64,000 nucleotides of DNA, from contig JAUCEP010000002.1 in assembly GCA_030348875.1 (NCBI GenBank), forward strand, positions 2,249,001-2,313,000, in the 5' to 3' direction. The stretch comes from Ureibacillus composti (lineage in GTDB: Bacteria > Bacillota > Bacilli > Bacillales_A > Planococcaceae). Positions 56,184-64,000 of this stretch are shown here, piece after piece; position 1 is the stretch's first letter, and every line of letters starts with the position of its first letter. Made by a program: the position numbers and the translations under genes. The notes under the pieces are model-generated. The model was not told where the DNA came from, did no database searches, and saw only the letters and a list, made by a program, of their open reading frames with translations.

Positions 56184-56966
56184 TTAAAGGGCATTTCCTG
56201 AACCACCATCAATATTGACGCTAGTGCCTGATACGTAGGACGCAGCATCTGATACTAAAAATGTAATTACATTGGCTGCTTCTTCTGTATTTCCGATGCG
56301 TCCAAGTGGGATCGTTTTCCCAACTTCCGCAGAGTACTCCTCCCAAGTCGCTCCTGGCATTTCTCTTTGACTTTTCGCTTCGAGTTGGTGACTACGAATT
56401 AGTCCGATACACACTGTATTTACACGAATATTGTATTTTCCTAAATCTTTACTCATCGCTTTTGTTAAGGCTAGTCCAGCTGATCGACTCACAGTTGTTG
56501 GTAAACTTGAAGCTGGGGGCGTTTTAGCGAGCACTGCTGTGACATTTAAAATAGCCCCACCCTTTTGTTCTTTTAAATAGGGTAAAGCGTATTTCGAACA
56601 GTGGATCGCGCTAAATAATTTTAAATTTAGATCGGAGTGCCAAAGTTCTGTTTCTACATCTTCAAATGAATTAGCAGAAGACGTTCCGACATTATTAATG
56701 ACAATATTTAATTGCCCGAAATGTTCAACTGTTTTCTCAATAACTTTTTTACACTCTTCTTCTGTTGAAACGTCGGCAGAAATTGTAAATATTTTTTCGC
56801 CAGTTTGCTGTTGGATAAATTCTTGTGCTTCTTTTAATGTTTCTTCATCTCGTGCTGCAATCGCCACTTTCGCGCCTTCTTTTACTAATTGTAAAGCAGA
56901 GTAAAGGCCAATTCCTTTACTAGCGCCGGTAATGACTGCTACTTTATCCTTCAAACCTAAATCCAT
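56184..56966 (-). CDS. Short-chain dehydrogenase/reductase
   Basis: 260 residues. ITGASKGIGLYSALQL is the cofactor loop and NNVGTSSANSFED the NAG-like motif. The catalytic Tyr would normally be in YxxxK; here the sequence around it reads PTTVSRSAGLALTKAM, so Tyr and its Lys are replaced by Ser/Arg-type residues. It ends with VSGTSVNIDGGSGNAL, standard for 3-oxoacyl-ACP-reductase-like SDRs. The missing Tyr-Lys pair suggests altered chemistry or a divergent active site. Single gene. Confidence 0.85.
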   Translation of the reverse strand: MDLGLKDKVAVITGASKGIGLYSALQLVKEGAKVAIAARDEETLKEAQEFIQQQTGEKIFTISADVSTEEECKKVIEKTVEHFGQLNIVINNVGTSSANSFEDVETELWHSDLNLKLFSAIHCSKYALPYLKEQKGGAILNVTAVLAKTPPASSLPTTVSRSAGLALTKAMSKDLGKYNIRVNTVCIGLIRSHQLEAKSQREMPGATWEEYSAEVGKTIPLGRIGNTEEAANVITFLVSDAASYVSGTSVNIDGGSGNAL

Positions 56967-57042
56967 GTCAAAAATCCCCTTTTCTTCAATACTATTTTTA
57001 TTATAAGAGAAAAGGTTGAATTGTGGAATGATTTAGACTTAT

Positions 57043-57079
57043 CAAAAAAAGGATTCTAGAGCCTAAACCCTAGAATCCA
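57043..57079 (-). terminator. Terminator of the SscA-like gene
   Basis: On the minus strand GGATTCTAG pairs with CTAGAATCC around a 10-base loop, followed by TTTTTTTGATAAG. Confidence 0.9.
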
Positions 57080-57103
57080 TATAAAAGTTATATGCTGTTT
57101 AAA

Positions 57104-57226
57104 TTAGTAATAACCTTTATTGCTGAAATGTGTACCAACGATAATTAATAGGATGAAAAGGACTACTAATAATGCGAATCCGTTACATCCGTAACCGCCT
57201 GCTCCACCAACGTTAGAGTATCCCAT
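57104..57226 (-). CDS. YjcZ/SscA family sporulation peptide (40 aa)
   Basis: The peptide begins GYSNVGGAGGYGCNGFALLV after Met and then has a hydrophobic helix ending GTHFSNKGYY. The Gly/Tyr-rich start and single helix match the YjcZ family, including SscA, a small protein for spore coat assembly. GGGGG lies nine bases before ATG 57226, and a terminator follows. Its nearness to the cotD genes fits a sporulation context. Confidence 0.85.
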   Translation of the reverse strand: MGYSNVGGAGGYGCNGFALLVVLFILLIIVGTHFSNKGYY

Positions 57227-57249
57227 AATTCTAACCCCCTTCATTCAAG

Positions 57250-57660
57250 ATATATTATAGTTTATGGCGTTTCCTTCCTGTGGTAATGGACAGGTGTGGA
57301 GATTTCAAAAGAAAAATTTCCACTGACTAGCTCTGACGCTTCAGCCATTACAACACTAGTAAATGCAAAAGGTGGCAACTAAATAGTGACATTCGTTTAG
57401 AAATCACCAATTTTTTCATTTTCTTACCTGGATATCCGATTTTACCGATTATTTATTTCAAAAATTATTCCATCATTTTCTCGAACTATTTACACCATCT
57501 TTTCGACAAAACAACAACTGCGAACTAGGCTAAAGTAACTAATAATAATCATTCGATGACAAACATCTACGAACACTGTCGAACGTTTTTTCGTATGAAA
57601 TAAAGGGAATCTTCTGTAAATAGAAGAATAGTAGAAATACCAAAACTAGTAAGGAGATGA
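57250..57660. other. Intergenic stretch without recognisable features
   Basis: About 400 bases between divergent genes. I see no repeat, terminator or credible small gene; promoters for both sides must lie here. Confidence 0.5.
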
Positions 57661-57666
57661 TCCCGA

Positions 57667-58077
57667 GTGAATAAATCCATATTAATTGGAACTTCGATTA
57701 CATTATTATTGGTACTAGCTATTACAAAATCTCTGTATGTTGATTGGTTTGAACTTGCAACCATTATCGTAGCCATTACGATTTTTTCTTTGTACTATCA
57801 GTTAATGAGCGGCCAAAATCAAAATTGGAAACAATACGGCATAACCGCTATGATGGGCTTTGTTTTTTGTTATATTCTTTGCAGTATCGATTTAATGGTG
57901 GATCATTATCTTTATTACTTACCAAATGGGTCTGAAGATGGCATATCTCTCACACTAGGGTTTAAATTCATCGAATACAGCGATGACTTACTTGTAGCGA
58001 GTGTGATAAGTTTGCTAGGGGTATTTAGTTTGACGTACGTTTTAACAAAATCAAAAGACTATACGGAAATGGCATAA
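57667..58077 (+). CDS. Unrecognised four-helix membrane protein (136 aa)
   Basis: The start is GTG at 57667, with AAGGAG ten bases upstream. Four membrane helices are predicted: LIGTSITLLLVLAI, ELATIIVAITIFSLYY, GITAMMGFVFCYILCSI and LLVASVISLLGVFSLTYVL. A loop YYLPNGSEDG faces outside. I cannot name a family. It stands alone with a degenerate repeat array and a terminator downstream. Confidence 0.65.
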   Translation: MNKSILIGTSITLLLVLAITKSLYVDWFELATIIVAITIFSLYYQLMSGQNQNWKQYGITAMMGFVFCYILCSIDLMVDHYLYYLPNGSEDGISLTLGFKFIEYSDDLLVASVISLLGVFSLTYVLTKSKDYTEMA

Positions 58078-58140
58078 GCTATCTTTCTTGATAGTGGATT
58101 TTTGAGACGGGGTTTACGCTCGGGGATGATGTACTCAGAA

Positions 58141-58290
58141 TGAAGAGGATTTTGGGTGTGCTTGTGGGTGATTTTTTAGTTCGTTGATGAAGAGGGATTT
58201 TTGATGTGCTCGTGGGTGATTTTCCTCTTCATTCCGTTGATGAAGAGGATTTTGGGTGTGCTTTCGAATGATTTTCCACTTCTTTCCAAT
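58141..58290 (+). repeat. Three imperfect ~50-bp tandem units
   Basis: TGAAGAGGATTTTGGGTGTG and GTGGGTGATTTT recur with units starting at 58141, 58188 and 58241 (47, 53 and about 50 bases). Located after the four-helix protein gene, non-coding. Confidence 0.75.
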
Positions 58291-58359
58291 GTGTCTAAGG
58301 CTTTTAAATGCAGCGAGTTACTGCAAGAGGAAAACTATTTAATAGTTTTAAAAATGGAG

Positions 58360-58402
58360 AAGAGGACTGTTCTGAAATTTCCTTCAGAAGCAGTCCTTTC
58401 TT
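58360..58402 (+). terminator. Terminator between convergent genes
   Basis: AGGACTGTTCTGAA and TTCAGAAGCAGTCCT pair (one bulge) around a 6-base loop, followed by TTCTTATTTT. It serves the four-helix gene and perhaps the NRDE gene opposite. Confidence 0.8.
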
Positions 58403-59165
58403 ATTTTACCTGAAAAGAAAATTGTTTTTCTGAGTCAAACTCCCCTTCAATATATGTACGTTCTACAAAGGTCACGTTATTTTGTTGATCTAATAAAACA
58501 ACCGTCGATGATCGTGTCCCGTAATCAGGAATTTGAATAAATAATGAAGATAGATTACGTTCCATATCAATTCCAACGCCTGTAGATGGCAATTCAGAAT
58601 CTGGTGCTTGTTCGCGGTCTAATAAGATCGAGAATAATTCTTCAATTTGAAGTTCCTCAGGATGTGTATCGATATACTTTTGTAATCTTGTTCTTCCCTT
58701 TGTTACTTTAGGCCAAGGGGAATTAAGTGAGGCATTGCTTACACTATGTGAGCCTGGTGTGATGATATTTGTTTCATCTAAAACATTATTGTAATGGATG
58801 AGTTCTTCACCATTTCCAACGATCAGATTATATCCACCGTAAAGCTCTCTTTTTTGTCTGAGTTCATTAATATAAGAGGCGGCTGTTTGATCATTTGTTA
58901 AAAAATTTCGCACAAGATCCCCTCGCGAAAATGGTCTAGGTGGTTCACTTGGGTCACGGTAATTGGTTAAAGCTGCAAAACGTCCATTTTTTGAAATGCC
59001 AAGCCATGTTCCCTTCTGTAATAAATCCCTTCCTGCCAATAGGTTCGGCTCGTCTTCCCAAAAATGCGCAGCTTGCGTCGGGCGTCCATATTCTTCATCT
59101 CGATTAGCGACTACAATTAGTTTATATTTCGAATGTTGTTGAAAATTAAAATTAACTAAACACAT
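58401..59165 (-). CDS. NRDE (TANGO2-like) family protein
   Basis: 254 residues. The N-terminal CLVNF followed by KLIVVANRDEEYGRPT contains the NRDE motif that names the family; AGRDLLQKGTWLGI and AALTNYRDP follow. The Cys directly after the start Met suggests an N-terminal nucleophile fold. The bacterial function is unknown; the animal relative TANGO2 is tied to lipid or haem handling. A small membrane protein gene lies five bases upstream, so the two are co-transcribed. Confidence 0.9.
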   Translation of the reverse strand: MCLVNFNFQQHSKYKLIVVANRDEEYGRPTQAAHFWEDEPNLLAGRDLLQKGTWLGISKNGRFAALTNYRDPSEPPRPFSRGDLVRNFLTNDQTAASYINELRQKRELYGGYNLIVGNGEELIHYNNVLDETNIITPGSHSVSNASLNSPWPKVTKGRTRLQKYIDTHPEELQIEELFSILLDREQAPDSELPSTGVGIDMERNLSSLFIQIPDYGTRSSTVVLLDQQNNVTFVERTYIEGEFDSEKQFSFQVK

Positions 59166-59170
59166 GAAAA

Positions 59171-59341
59171 CTATTCCCCTTTTTTATCCCAGTCAGCTTT
59201 GTTGCCTATATGATCTAGCTTTTCTGCAATTTCTCTTAATATTTTATTTCGTTCTCTTTGCGATGATACGATATTCACCATAAACCACAATACGATCAGT
59301 GCAGGTACAACATAAAATAATAGTGATATTAAATATGTCAT
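59171..59341 (-). CDS. Small membrane protein with coiled-coil tail (56 aa)
   Basis: It begins TYLISLLFYVVPALIVLWFM after Met, one transmembrane helix, and then has a charged helical tail (RERNKILREIAEKLDHIGNK). GAGGTG lies before ATG 59341. Its stop is five bases before the NRDE start, so it heads that two-gene operon. No family is recognised. The shape resembles small phage-shock or YneF-like membrane anchors. Confidence 0.75.
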   Translation of the reverse strand: MTYLISLLFYVVPALIVLWFMVNIVSSQRERNKILREIAEKLDHIGNKADWDKKGE

Positions 59342-59611
59342 GACCATTCACCTCTTTCTAAATTATTACCTTAGTCTATTCCTAATTACTATTTCAATAG
59401 AAGATGTAAAATTCCTTTTTTCTATACATTCCAAATTTCGAATTGATTATCAATTAAGTAGAATTGCAAATTTTTGATTAAAAATACGAACGATGAATCA
59501 ACCACTATTCAATTTCATTCTCAATATTCGTATTTCCCATCGGCTACCTGGTCTAATATGATAGTTTGTTCGTCTTTATTTGATGAATGTGGGCTATTTT
59601 TAATCTCAATA

Positions 59612-59652
59612 TACGCTTTCTTTTCTCACCTACGCGAAAAGAAAGCGTTTTT
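59612..59652 (+). terminator. Orphan terminator upstream of serC
   Basis: ACGCTTTCTTTTC and GAAAAGAAAGCGT pair perfectly around a 10-base loop, followed by TTTTTATT. No gene ends here on the plus strand; it may end a short RNA or act in the serC leader. Confidence 0.6.
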
Positions 59653-59771
59653 ATTCAAATTAATTGCAAAATTCATTATATTAATGAAAAATTGAACCAA
59701 TTCTATCTAAAAAAGTATATAATCAAATAGAGTAATTCGATATTTTTCGACTAGTACAAGGAGTGATTAAT

Positions 59772-60863
59772 TTGACAAATCAACGTGCATACAATTTTAA
59801 CGCAGGCCCATCTGCACTACCGCTTGAGGTTCTTGAAAAAGCACAACAAGAAATCGTAAACTTCCAAGGTGCAGGCATGTCCATCATGGAAATGAGTCAC
59901 CGTAGTGCGAATTACGAAGAAGTACATAATAGTGCGATCGCTCGTTTACGTAAGCTATTTTCGATTCCAGAAAACTATGAAGTATTATTCTTACAAGGTG
60001 GCGCAAGTTTACAATTTACAATGGTGCCTATGAACTTCTTAAATGAAGGCCAAAAAGCAAGTTATGTTCTAACTGGTTCTTGGTCTGAAAAAGCATTAAA
60101 AGAAGCAAAACTATTTGGTACTCCAGTGGAAGCTGCTAGTACAAAAGAAAATAAATATCGCAATATCCCGGCTTTAAGTGAAATCGGGTTCAATGCAGAT
60201 GATGCATATGTTCACGTTACTTCTAATAACACAATTTACGGTACACAATGGAAAGAGTTCCCTGAAACTGGCGATGTTCCTTTAGTGGCAGATATGTCTA
60301 GTGACATTCTTTCTCGCCCTGTTGATGTGAGTAAATTTGGCATCATTTATGCAGGTGCTCAAAAGAACTTAGGTCCATCAGGTGTGACAGTTGTCATCAT
60401 CCGTAAAGACTTACTTGAAAAAGCAAATACAAATATTCCGACAATGTTAAAATACACAACACACGCTGATTCAAACTCTTTATACAACACACCTCCAACA
60501 TTCGGTATTTACATGTTAGGTGAAGTGTTACGTTGGGTTGAAGAAAAAGGCGGCCTAGAAGCAATTGAAAAACAAAATGAAGAAAAAGCAAAAGTAATTT
60601 ATGATGTGATCGATAATAGCAATGGCTTCTTTACAGGACATGCTACGGAAGATAGCCGTTCTTTAATGAACATCACATTCCGTGTAGCTGATGAAGAATT
60701 AGAAAAACAATTCTTAGCTGAAGCAAAAGCAGCTGGATTTGTTGGATTAAACGGTCACCGTTCAGTTGGTGGTTGCCGCGCATCAACTTACAATGCAGTA
60801 CCATTTGAAGCTTGCCAAGCGCTTGCAAACTTCATGTTAGATTTCCAAAGAAAGCATCAATAA
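59772..60863 (+). CDS. serC: Phosphoserine aminotransferase
   Basis: 363 residues from TTG 59772, with AAGGAG eight bases upstream; a GTG three codons earlier overlaps the ribosome site. It transaminates 3-phosphohydroxypyruvate to phosphoserine, and also serves pyridoxal synthesis. NFNAGPSALPLEVLEKAQQE opens the fold; IIYAGAQKNLGPSGVTVVII holds the PLP lysine (about 198). GLNGHRSVGGCRAS is the C-terminal substrate loop. serA is not adjacent. A strong terminator follows. Confidence 0.96.
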   Translation: MTNQRAYNFNAGPSALPLEVLEKAQQEIVNFQGAGMSIMEMSHRSANYEEVHNSAIARLRKLFSIPENYEVLFLQGGASLQFTMVPMNFLNEGQKASYVLTGSWSEKALKEAKLFGTPVEAASTKENKYRNIPALSEIGFNADDAYVHVTSNNTIYGTQWKEFPETGDVPLVADMSSDILSRPVDVSKFGIIYAGAQKNLGPSGVTVVIIRKDLLEKANTNIPTMLKYTTHADSNSLYNTPPTFGIYMLGEVLRWVEEKGGLEAIEKQNEEKAKVIYDVIDNSNGFFTGHATEDSRSLMNITFRVADEELEKQFLAEAKAAGFVGLNGHRSVGGCRASTYNAVPFEACQALANFMLDFQRKHQ

Positions 60864-60900
60864 AAAAATGGACCGACTCTTTAAGTCGGTCCATTTTTTT
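60864..60900 (+). terminator. Terminator of serC
   Basis: ATGGACCGACT and AGTCGGTCCAT pair perfectly around a 5-base loop, followed by TTTTTTT. Confidence 0.95.
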
Positions 60901-61033
60901 GCGACGAGCAGCATTGCAGCGCAGGAGCAATAATTAAAAGTAGTTTATATTTCTAAAGATAATCTCTCTCTAAGTAGAAGTAGTAATCGGGTTATTTTTT
61001 ATTGCGACGAGCAGCCACGAAGCGCAGGAGCTA
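60901..61033 (+). repeat. Two copies of a GCGACGAGCAGC repeat
   Basis: GCGACGAGCAGC-N6/7-GCGCAGGAGC occurs at 60901-60928 and 61004-61031, each just after a T-run. The remaining bases to 61263 hold no convincing gene. Confidence 0.7.
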
Positions 61034-61263
61034 TTTTTTCTAAGAATGCTTAGTTTTCGAAAAATAACGGAAGCTTTTCCCCTTATTTCATCAAAATCCC
61101 CCAAATTTCCCCCTAATTTAGAGCAGTAAACCGGAATTTCACCGCTTATGAAATCTAATTTCTGTCTCAAAAGCCTAGTATATTAATACTATCTCTAAAT
61201 AGGTATATTTCAAAACTGATTCCTCGATGAATAATACAACGATTGGGTTTATCCGAGGGCAAC

Positions 61264-61692
61264 TTACTCTGCACGCTTCCGCAATACGTCTAGTTGTTGT
61301 TGCCAGCCTTGCACATTCCCATTATAGAATTCACGTTGCTTTTCCTCAGATACTGAAAGTGAAGAAAATCCACTTTCAATTACTCGTAACAAAGTTCCCC
61401 CATCTTTGGAAGTTAACATAAACTCAACTAATGTGGAGTTACCTTCCCTTGGTTCTTCACCAGGAAAGGAACTAGCCCAACGACAAACGAGATAATTCGG
61501 AGCTTCCATTTGTTCGGTTATTACTGGGAAAATACCAAACCTAGTGTGTGCTTCTACTCTCGCCCCATCGACCTGTACACTGTCGGGACCAGGTTTATCG
61601 CCCACCCACCATGCTGGTTGACTAACTTCTTCCCACACTGATTCAAGTGAAGCTCTAATAATAATTTCTTTGTCAATTCGGTTATGATCCAT
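61264..61692 (-). CDS. SRPBCC/AHSA1 domain protein
   Basis: 142 residues with the START-like fold of the activator-of-Hsp90 (AHSA1) group. IIIRASLESVWEEVSQPAWW opens the domain; the middle has LVCRWASSFPGE and the end LLRVIESGFSSLS. Such proteins bind hydrophobic ligands; the ligand is unknown. AGGGGG lies before ATG 61692. Single gene. Confidence 0.88.
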   Translation of the reverse strand: MDHNRIDKEIIIRASLESVWEEVSQPAWWVGDKPGPDSVQVDGARVEAHTRFGIFPVITEQMEAPNYLVCRWASSFPGEEPREGNSTLVEFMLTSKDGGTLLRVIESGFSSLSVSEEKQREFYNGNVQGWQQQLDVLRKRAE

Positions 61693-61900
61693 ACTTTACC
61701 CCCTCATATTGAAATGTCTAAACTACATGTCCATATCTAAAAAGTTGCATTTTATTACAGGAAAACACAAAAGTTTACATAATATATTTATGCATAACTT
61801 AAATGAGAAAGAAGAAGCACTTTTGCCCTTCTCCCTGTTAAAATTTTATTACGATAGGTATTGATGCAATAAGCAAAACTTTACAGAATGATAGCTTTGC

Positions 61901-62273
61901 TCATCGATGTTGATCGAATAAAATAGGATTGCCATCCGGATCTTTAATGATAAAACTTGCAGGTCCCTCAGTTGTTTCATCTGCTTCCGAGATAAAGTTG
62001 ATTCCTTTTTCTTTTAGTTGTTTTTGTAAGTCACGAATGTCTGTGAAAGAGTCAAGGTTTTCTGCATTTTGATTCCAACCTGGATTAAACGTTAGCAAGT
62101 TTTTTTTCAAACATTCCTTGGAATAGCCCAATGACTGTATCGCCATTTTTTAAAATTAACCAATTCTGCTCGATGTTTCCACCTAATTCTGTAAATCCAA
62201 GCTTTTCATAAAATGCTTTTGATGCGTGAATGTCCTTCACCGTTAAACTAACTGAGAATGCGCCTAGTTTCAT
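61901..62273 (-). pseudogene. VOC/glyoxalase family protein, frameshifted in an A8 run
   Basis: The first part reads [19 protein letters not shown] to [11 protein letters not shown], then the frame breaks at eight A's (62100-62107 on this strand). Removing one A continues as [17 protein letters not shown] and then IRDLQKQLKEKGINFISEA, ending FIIKDPDGNPILFDQHR. Together this gives one complete VOC-fold protein of about 123 residues. The break may be a true mutation, slippage, or a sequencing error. GGAGG lies before ATG 62273. Confidence 0.85.
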
Positions 62274-62506
62274 AAAATCCTCCGATTATCATTTATTTAG
62301 TTCGTCTCCATTATAAAAGATTAACTTGCGATGCTCAAATTTTACCAATTGTGAATTTAAGTTTACATAATAATGTTATATTATAAATAAAAAGAAGGGG
62401 ATTTTTATCTCCTCTTCCCTTTCTTCCATAATAATTACTTCGCCATTTCTTCAATAAAGATTATACTTTTTTTAAAATATTTTAAGAGAATTTAAAGTGG
62501 AATGGA

Positions 62507-62541
62507 TAAAAAAATGACTCCGGTGTATTACCCGAAGCCAT
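62507..62541 (-). terminator. Terminator of the second quinone oxidoreductase
   Basis: On the minus strand ATGGCTTCGG pairs with CCGGAGTCAT (two G-T pairs) around an 8-base loop, followed by TTTTTTTATCC. It lies about 80 bases past the stop. Confidence 0.85.
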
Positions 62542-62620
62542 TTACTTGCCACTAAAATCAGTGGCTCTTGTATTAAACTATTCATGCAAGTCAAGAGTAC
62601 TAGTGGTTTTATCACAAATT

Positions 62621-63607
62621 CTATGAGTTCACATATAGCAACACTTTACCTGTACTTTGTCTTGATTCAATAAGTTCATGTGCATTGGAGGCTTCTTCTA
62701 AAGAATAGCGCGCGCCGATTTTCATTTGAAGGCGACCATCCGCTAAATATGGAAGTACTTTATCGGCTGTGTCTTGTAATAGATGAGGACGTCGATTACG
62801 GGTTGTCCCTAAACTAAAACCTAGTATGGATCGGCAGCTAGAATGCAAGTCGGTACTTTTCACAATACCAGGTACATCACCATTAGCTATTCCGAAGTTT
62901 ACTAATCTACCATAGTAAGTTAAGCAATCTAAGCTTTTTTCCGTCACCCATCCGGAGATTGAATCCAAAATTACATCCGCACCGTTTCCGTCAGTTAATT
63001 CATTAACTTTTTCAGCAAAGTCCTCTGTTTCATAGCAAATCACATGGTCTGCACCAGCATCGACAGCAGCAGAAATTTTTGATTTATTCCCAACTGTTCC
63101 GATTACTTGGCCTGCTCCTAAGACTTTTGCTAACTGAATAGCGGTAGTACCAATTCCACCGGCTGCTGCATGAATCACAACGGTTTCACCCTCCTGAACT
63201 CTTGCAACATCTGCAAGAAGCTTATAGGAAGTAAATGCTACTGTCGGACAAGCTGCCGCAATATCAAAATCTAGTTGATCAGGAATGACAAAAGTTAAAG
63301 CTTCATCTGCGACAACATACTCAGCATAAGACCCTGTTTTAGGGAAAGCAATTACTCGGTCCCCCACTTTTACTTTTTGAACCTCGGAGCCAACTGCTTC
63401 AACAATTCCTGCTGCATCTAACCCAGGGATAAATGGTGGTTGCCCTGTTCCATGATATTGGCCAAATCTTGCTTTAATATCAGCAAAATTGACCGATGTC
63501 GCGACAACTTTAATTAGTACTTGTTGTGATCCAATTGATGGTTGTTCCATTTCAATCAACTTTAACACTTCAGGACCGCCAAATTCAGTAATTACAACCG
63601 CTTTCAT
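62621..63607 (-). CDS. NADPH:quinone oxidoreductase family protein, second copy
   Basis: 328 residues. EFGGPEVLKLIEMEQPSIGS, FGQYHGTGQPPFIPGLDAAG and GDRVIAF form the GroES-like part; VVIHAAAGGIGTTAIQLAKV is the NADPH loop. It is a paralogue of 19866-20831 but clearly diverged, so the two probably serve different substrates. No zinc-site cysteines. GGGGG lies before ATG 63607. The permease gene lies upstream on the same strand, about 40 bases away. Confidence 0.9.
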   Translation of the reverse strand: MKAVVITEFGGPEVLKLIEMEQPSIGSQQVLIKVVATSVNFADIKARFGQYHGTGQPPFIPGLDAAGIVEAVGSEVQKVKVGDRVIAFPKTGSYAEYVVADEALTFVIPDQLDFDIAAACPTVAFTSYKLLADVARVQEGETVVIHAAAGGIGTTAIQLAKVLGAGQVIGTVGNKSKISAAVDAGADHVICYETEDFAEKVNELTDGNGADVILDSISGWVTEKSLDCLTYYGRLVNFGIANGDVPGIVKSTDLHSSCRSILGFSLGTTRNRRPHLLQDTADKVLPYLADGRLQMKIGARYSLEEASNAHELIESRQSTGKVLLYVNS

Positions 63608-63647
63608 TTATACATTCCCCCAAGTTCAATTTTAAATATAGTAAGAA

Positions 63648-64000
63648 TTACAGCATCACTGTGAAAATAAGCCATGCAAGTCCTGGACCAAATGCGATGA
63701 ATAATGCTGCGATTAATAATAGCTTTTTAAAGAAAGAACGTTCTTCCACGCCTTGAACGTTTGCCATGATTAACGCACCGTTTGTAGAGAATGGGCTGAT
63801 ATCAACCACACTCGCTGCAATGGCTAACGTAGCAAGAACTCCTATTGAAGACATCGTTGGATCTTGTAAAATTGGTGCAGCTAATGGAATAACTGCTGTT
63901 AAGAAACCAGTTGTGGAAGCAAAAGCAGAGATTATACCACCAACATACGCAGCAATTAATGTAGCTAATGTTGGACTACCAACGCTTGCAATTTGATTCG
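63648..64000 (-). CDS. C-terminal part of an SLC13/MatC-like permease, 5' end outside window
   Basis: 117 residues are present. AFASTTGFLTAVIPLAAPIL and VVDISPFSTNGALIMANV, with a final helix ending GPGLAWLIFTVML, match the C-terminal half of SLC13-type and MatC-like dicarboxylate or citrate permeases. The SPFSTNGA segment is the kind of conserved hairpin that binds the carboxylate. It may be co-transcribed with the quinone oxidoreductase downstream. The substrate cannot be decided from this fragment. Confidence 0.7.
   Translation of the reverse strand, partial: NQIASVGSPTLATLIAAYVGGIISAFASTTGFLTAVIPLAAPILQDPTMSSIGVLATLAIAASVVDISPFSTNGALIMANVQGVEERSFFKKLLLIAALFIAFGPGLAWLIFTVML

Noticed and set aside
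60970-61170. 66-codon minus-strand frame after serC
   Set aside because: No convincing start signal and it overlaps a repeat copy; similar short frames are common in repeats of these genomes.

Overview
The window is AT-rich chromosomal DNA from a spore-forming Gram-positive rod. It most resembles the Planococcaceae (Lysinibacillus/Solibacillus/Ureibacillus type). The reasons are a surface protein with three SLH domains, two CotD-type spore coat genes, a YjcZ/SscA-type sporulation peptide, a T-box-controlled ilv-leu operon, YfkAB, MetI, YwnA/YwnB and a CcdABC block, all Bacillales families. I saw no rRNA, tRNA, prophage, complete IS element or CRISPR array. The genus is inference.

Layout. 1-4.6 kb: partial ogt, PanF with its small partner YhdT, a secreted small membrane protein and YxcD. 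4.7-12.2 kb: an SLH-anchored 5'-nucleotidase, two tandem-repeat arrays in the spacer behind it, aconitase, a membrane-anchored unknown and a DUF2785 protein. 12.5-19.7 kb: a cytosolic parallel beta-helix protein, the radical SAM protein YfkAB, an HTH-TPR regulator with a three-copy palindromic operator upstream, DUF2809 and a C39-like lipoprotein. 19.9-31.9 kb: a quinone oxidoreductase, then the complete branched-chain amino acid supply line on the minus strand (ilvD, T-box, ilvB-ilvH-ilvC-leuA-leuB-leuC-leuD), with a cre-like site ahead of ilvD and a CodY-like site on the ilvB promoter. 32-34 kb: two small membrane proteins and a 1.07-kb array of 103-bp repeats that is open in all three plus-strand frames. 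34-43 kb: lytic transglycosylase, mscL, metI, a CBS-domain protein, a Sco-type lipoprotein, the YvrJ/DUF2922/DUF1659 cluster, YneK, an animal-type haem peroxidase and ccdC-ccdB-ccdA. 43-52.6 kb: a stand-alone GIY-YIG-like protein, a MITE-like element, RarD, YwnB/YwnA, a truncated ATP-grasp gene, a NatAB-like ABC exporter, an amidase and an esterase. 52.9-64 kb: two CotD paralogues, TelA, an SDR enzyme, the SscA-like peptide, an NRDE protein, SerC, an SRPBCC protein, a frameshifted VOC gene, a second quinone oxidoreductase and the C-terminal end of a permease.

The ilv-leu genes form one functional unit: pyruvate to acetolactate, dihydroxy acids and keto acids, then the isopropylmalate branch to leucine. 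The apparent controls are CcpA, CodY and tRNA sensing. The Ccd proteins and the Sco protein fit cytochrome c and cytochrome oxidase maturation.

The most unusual material lies between the genes: (i) a short GGGACA palindrome present four times, three of which supply the TAG stop codon of the preceding gene; (ii) the 103-bp array made of 21-bp sub-units; (iii) a 52-bp array in which each unit carries a hairpin; (iv) three TTTAAT-N3-ATTAAA sites spaced about five helical turns apart; (v) competing hairpins in the leuA-leuB spacer; (vi) a 217-bp element with perfect 16-bp inverted ends. None of these amounts to a proven new system. The beta-helix protein, the haem peroxidase and the GIY-YIG-like protein are the coding candidates most worth following.
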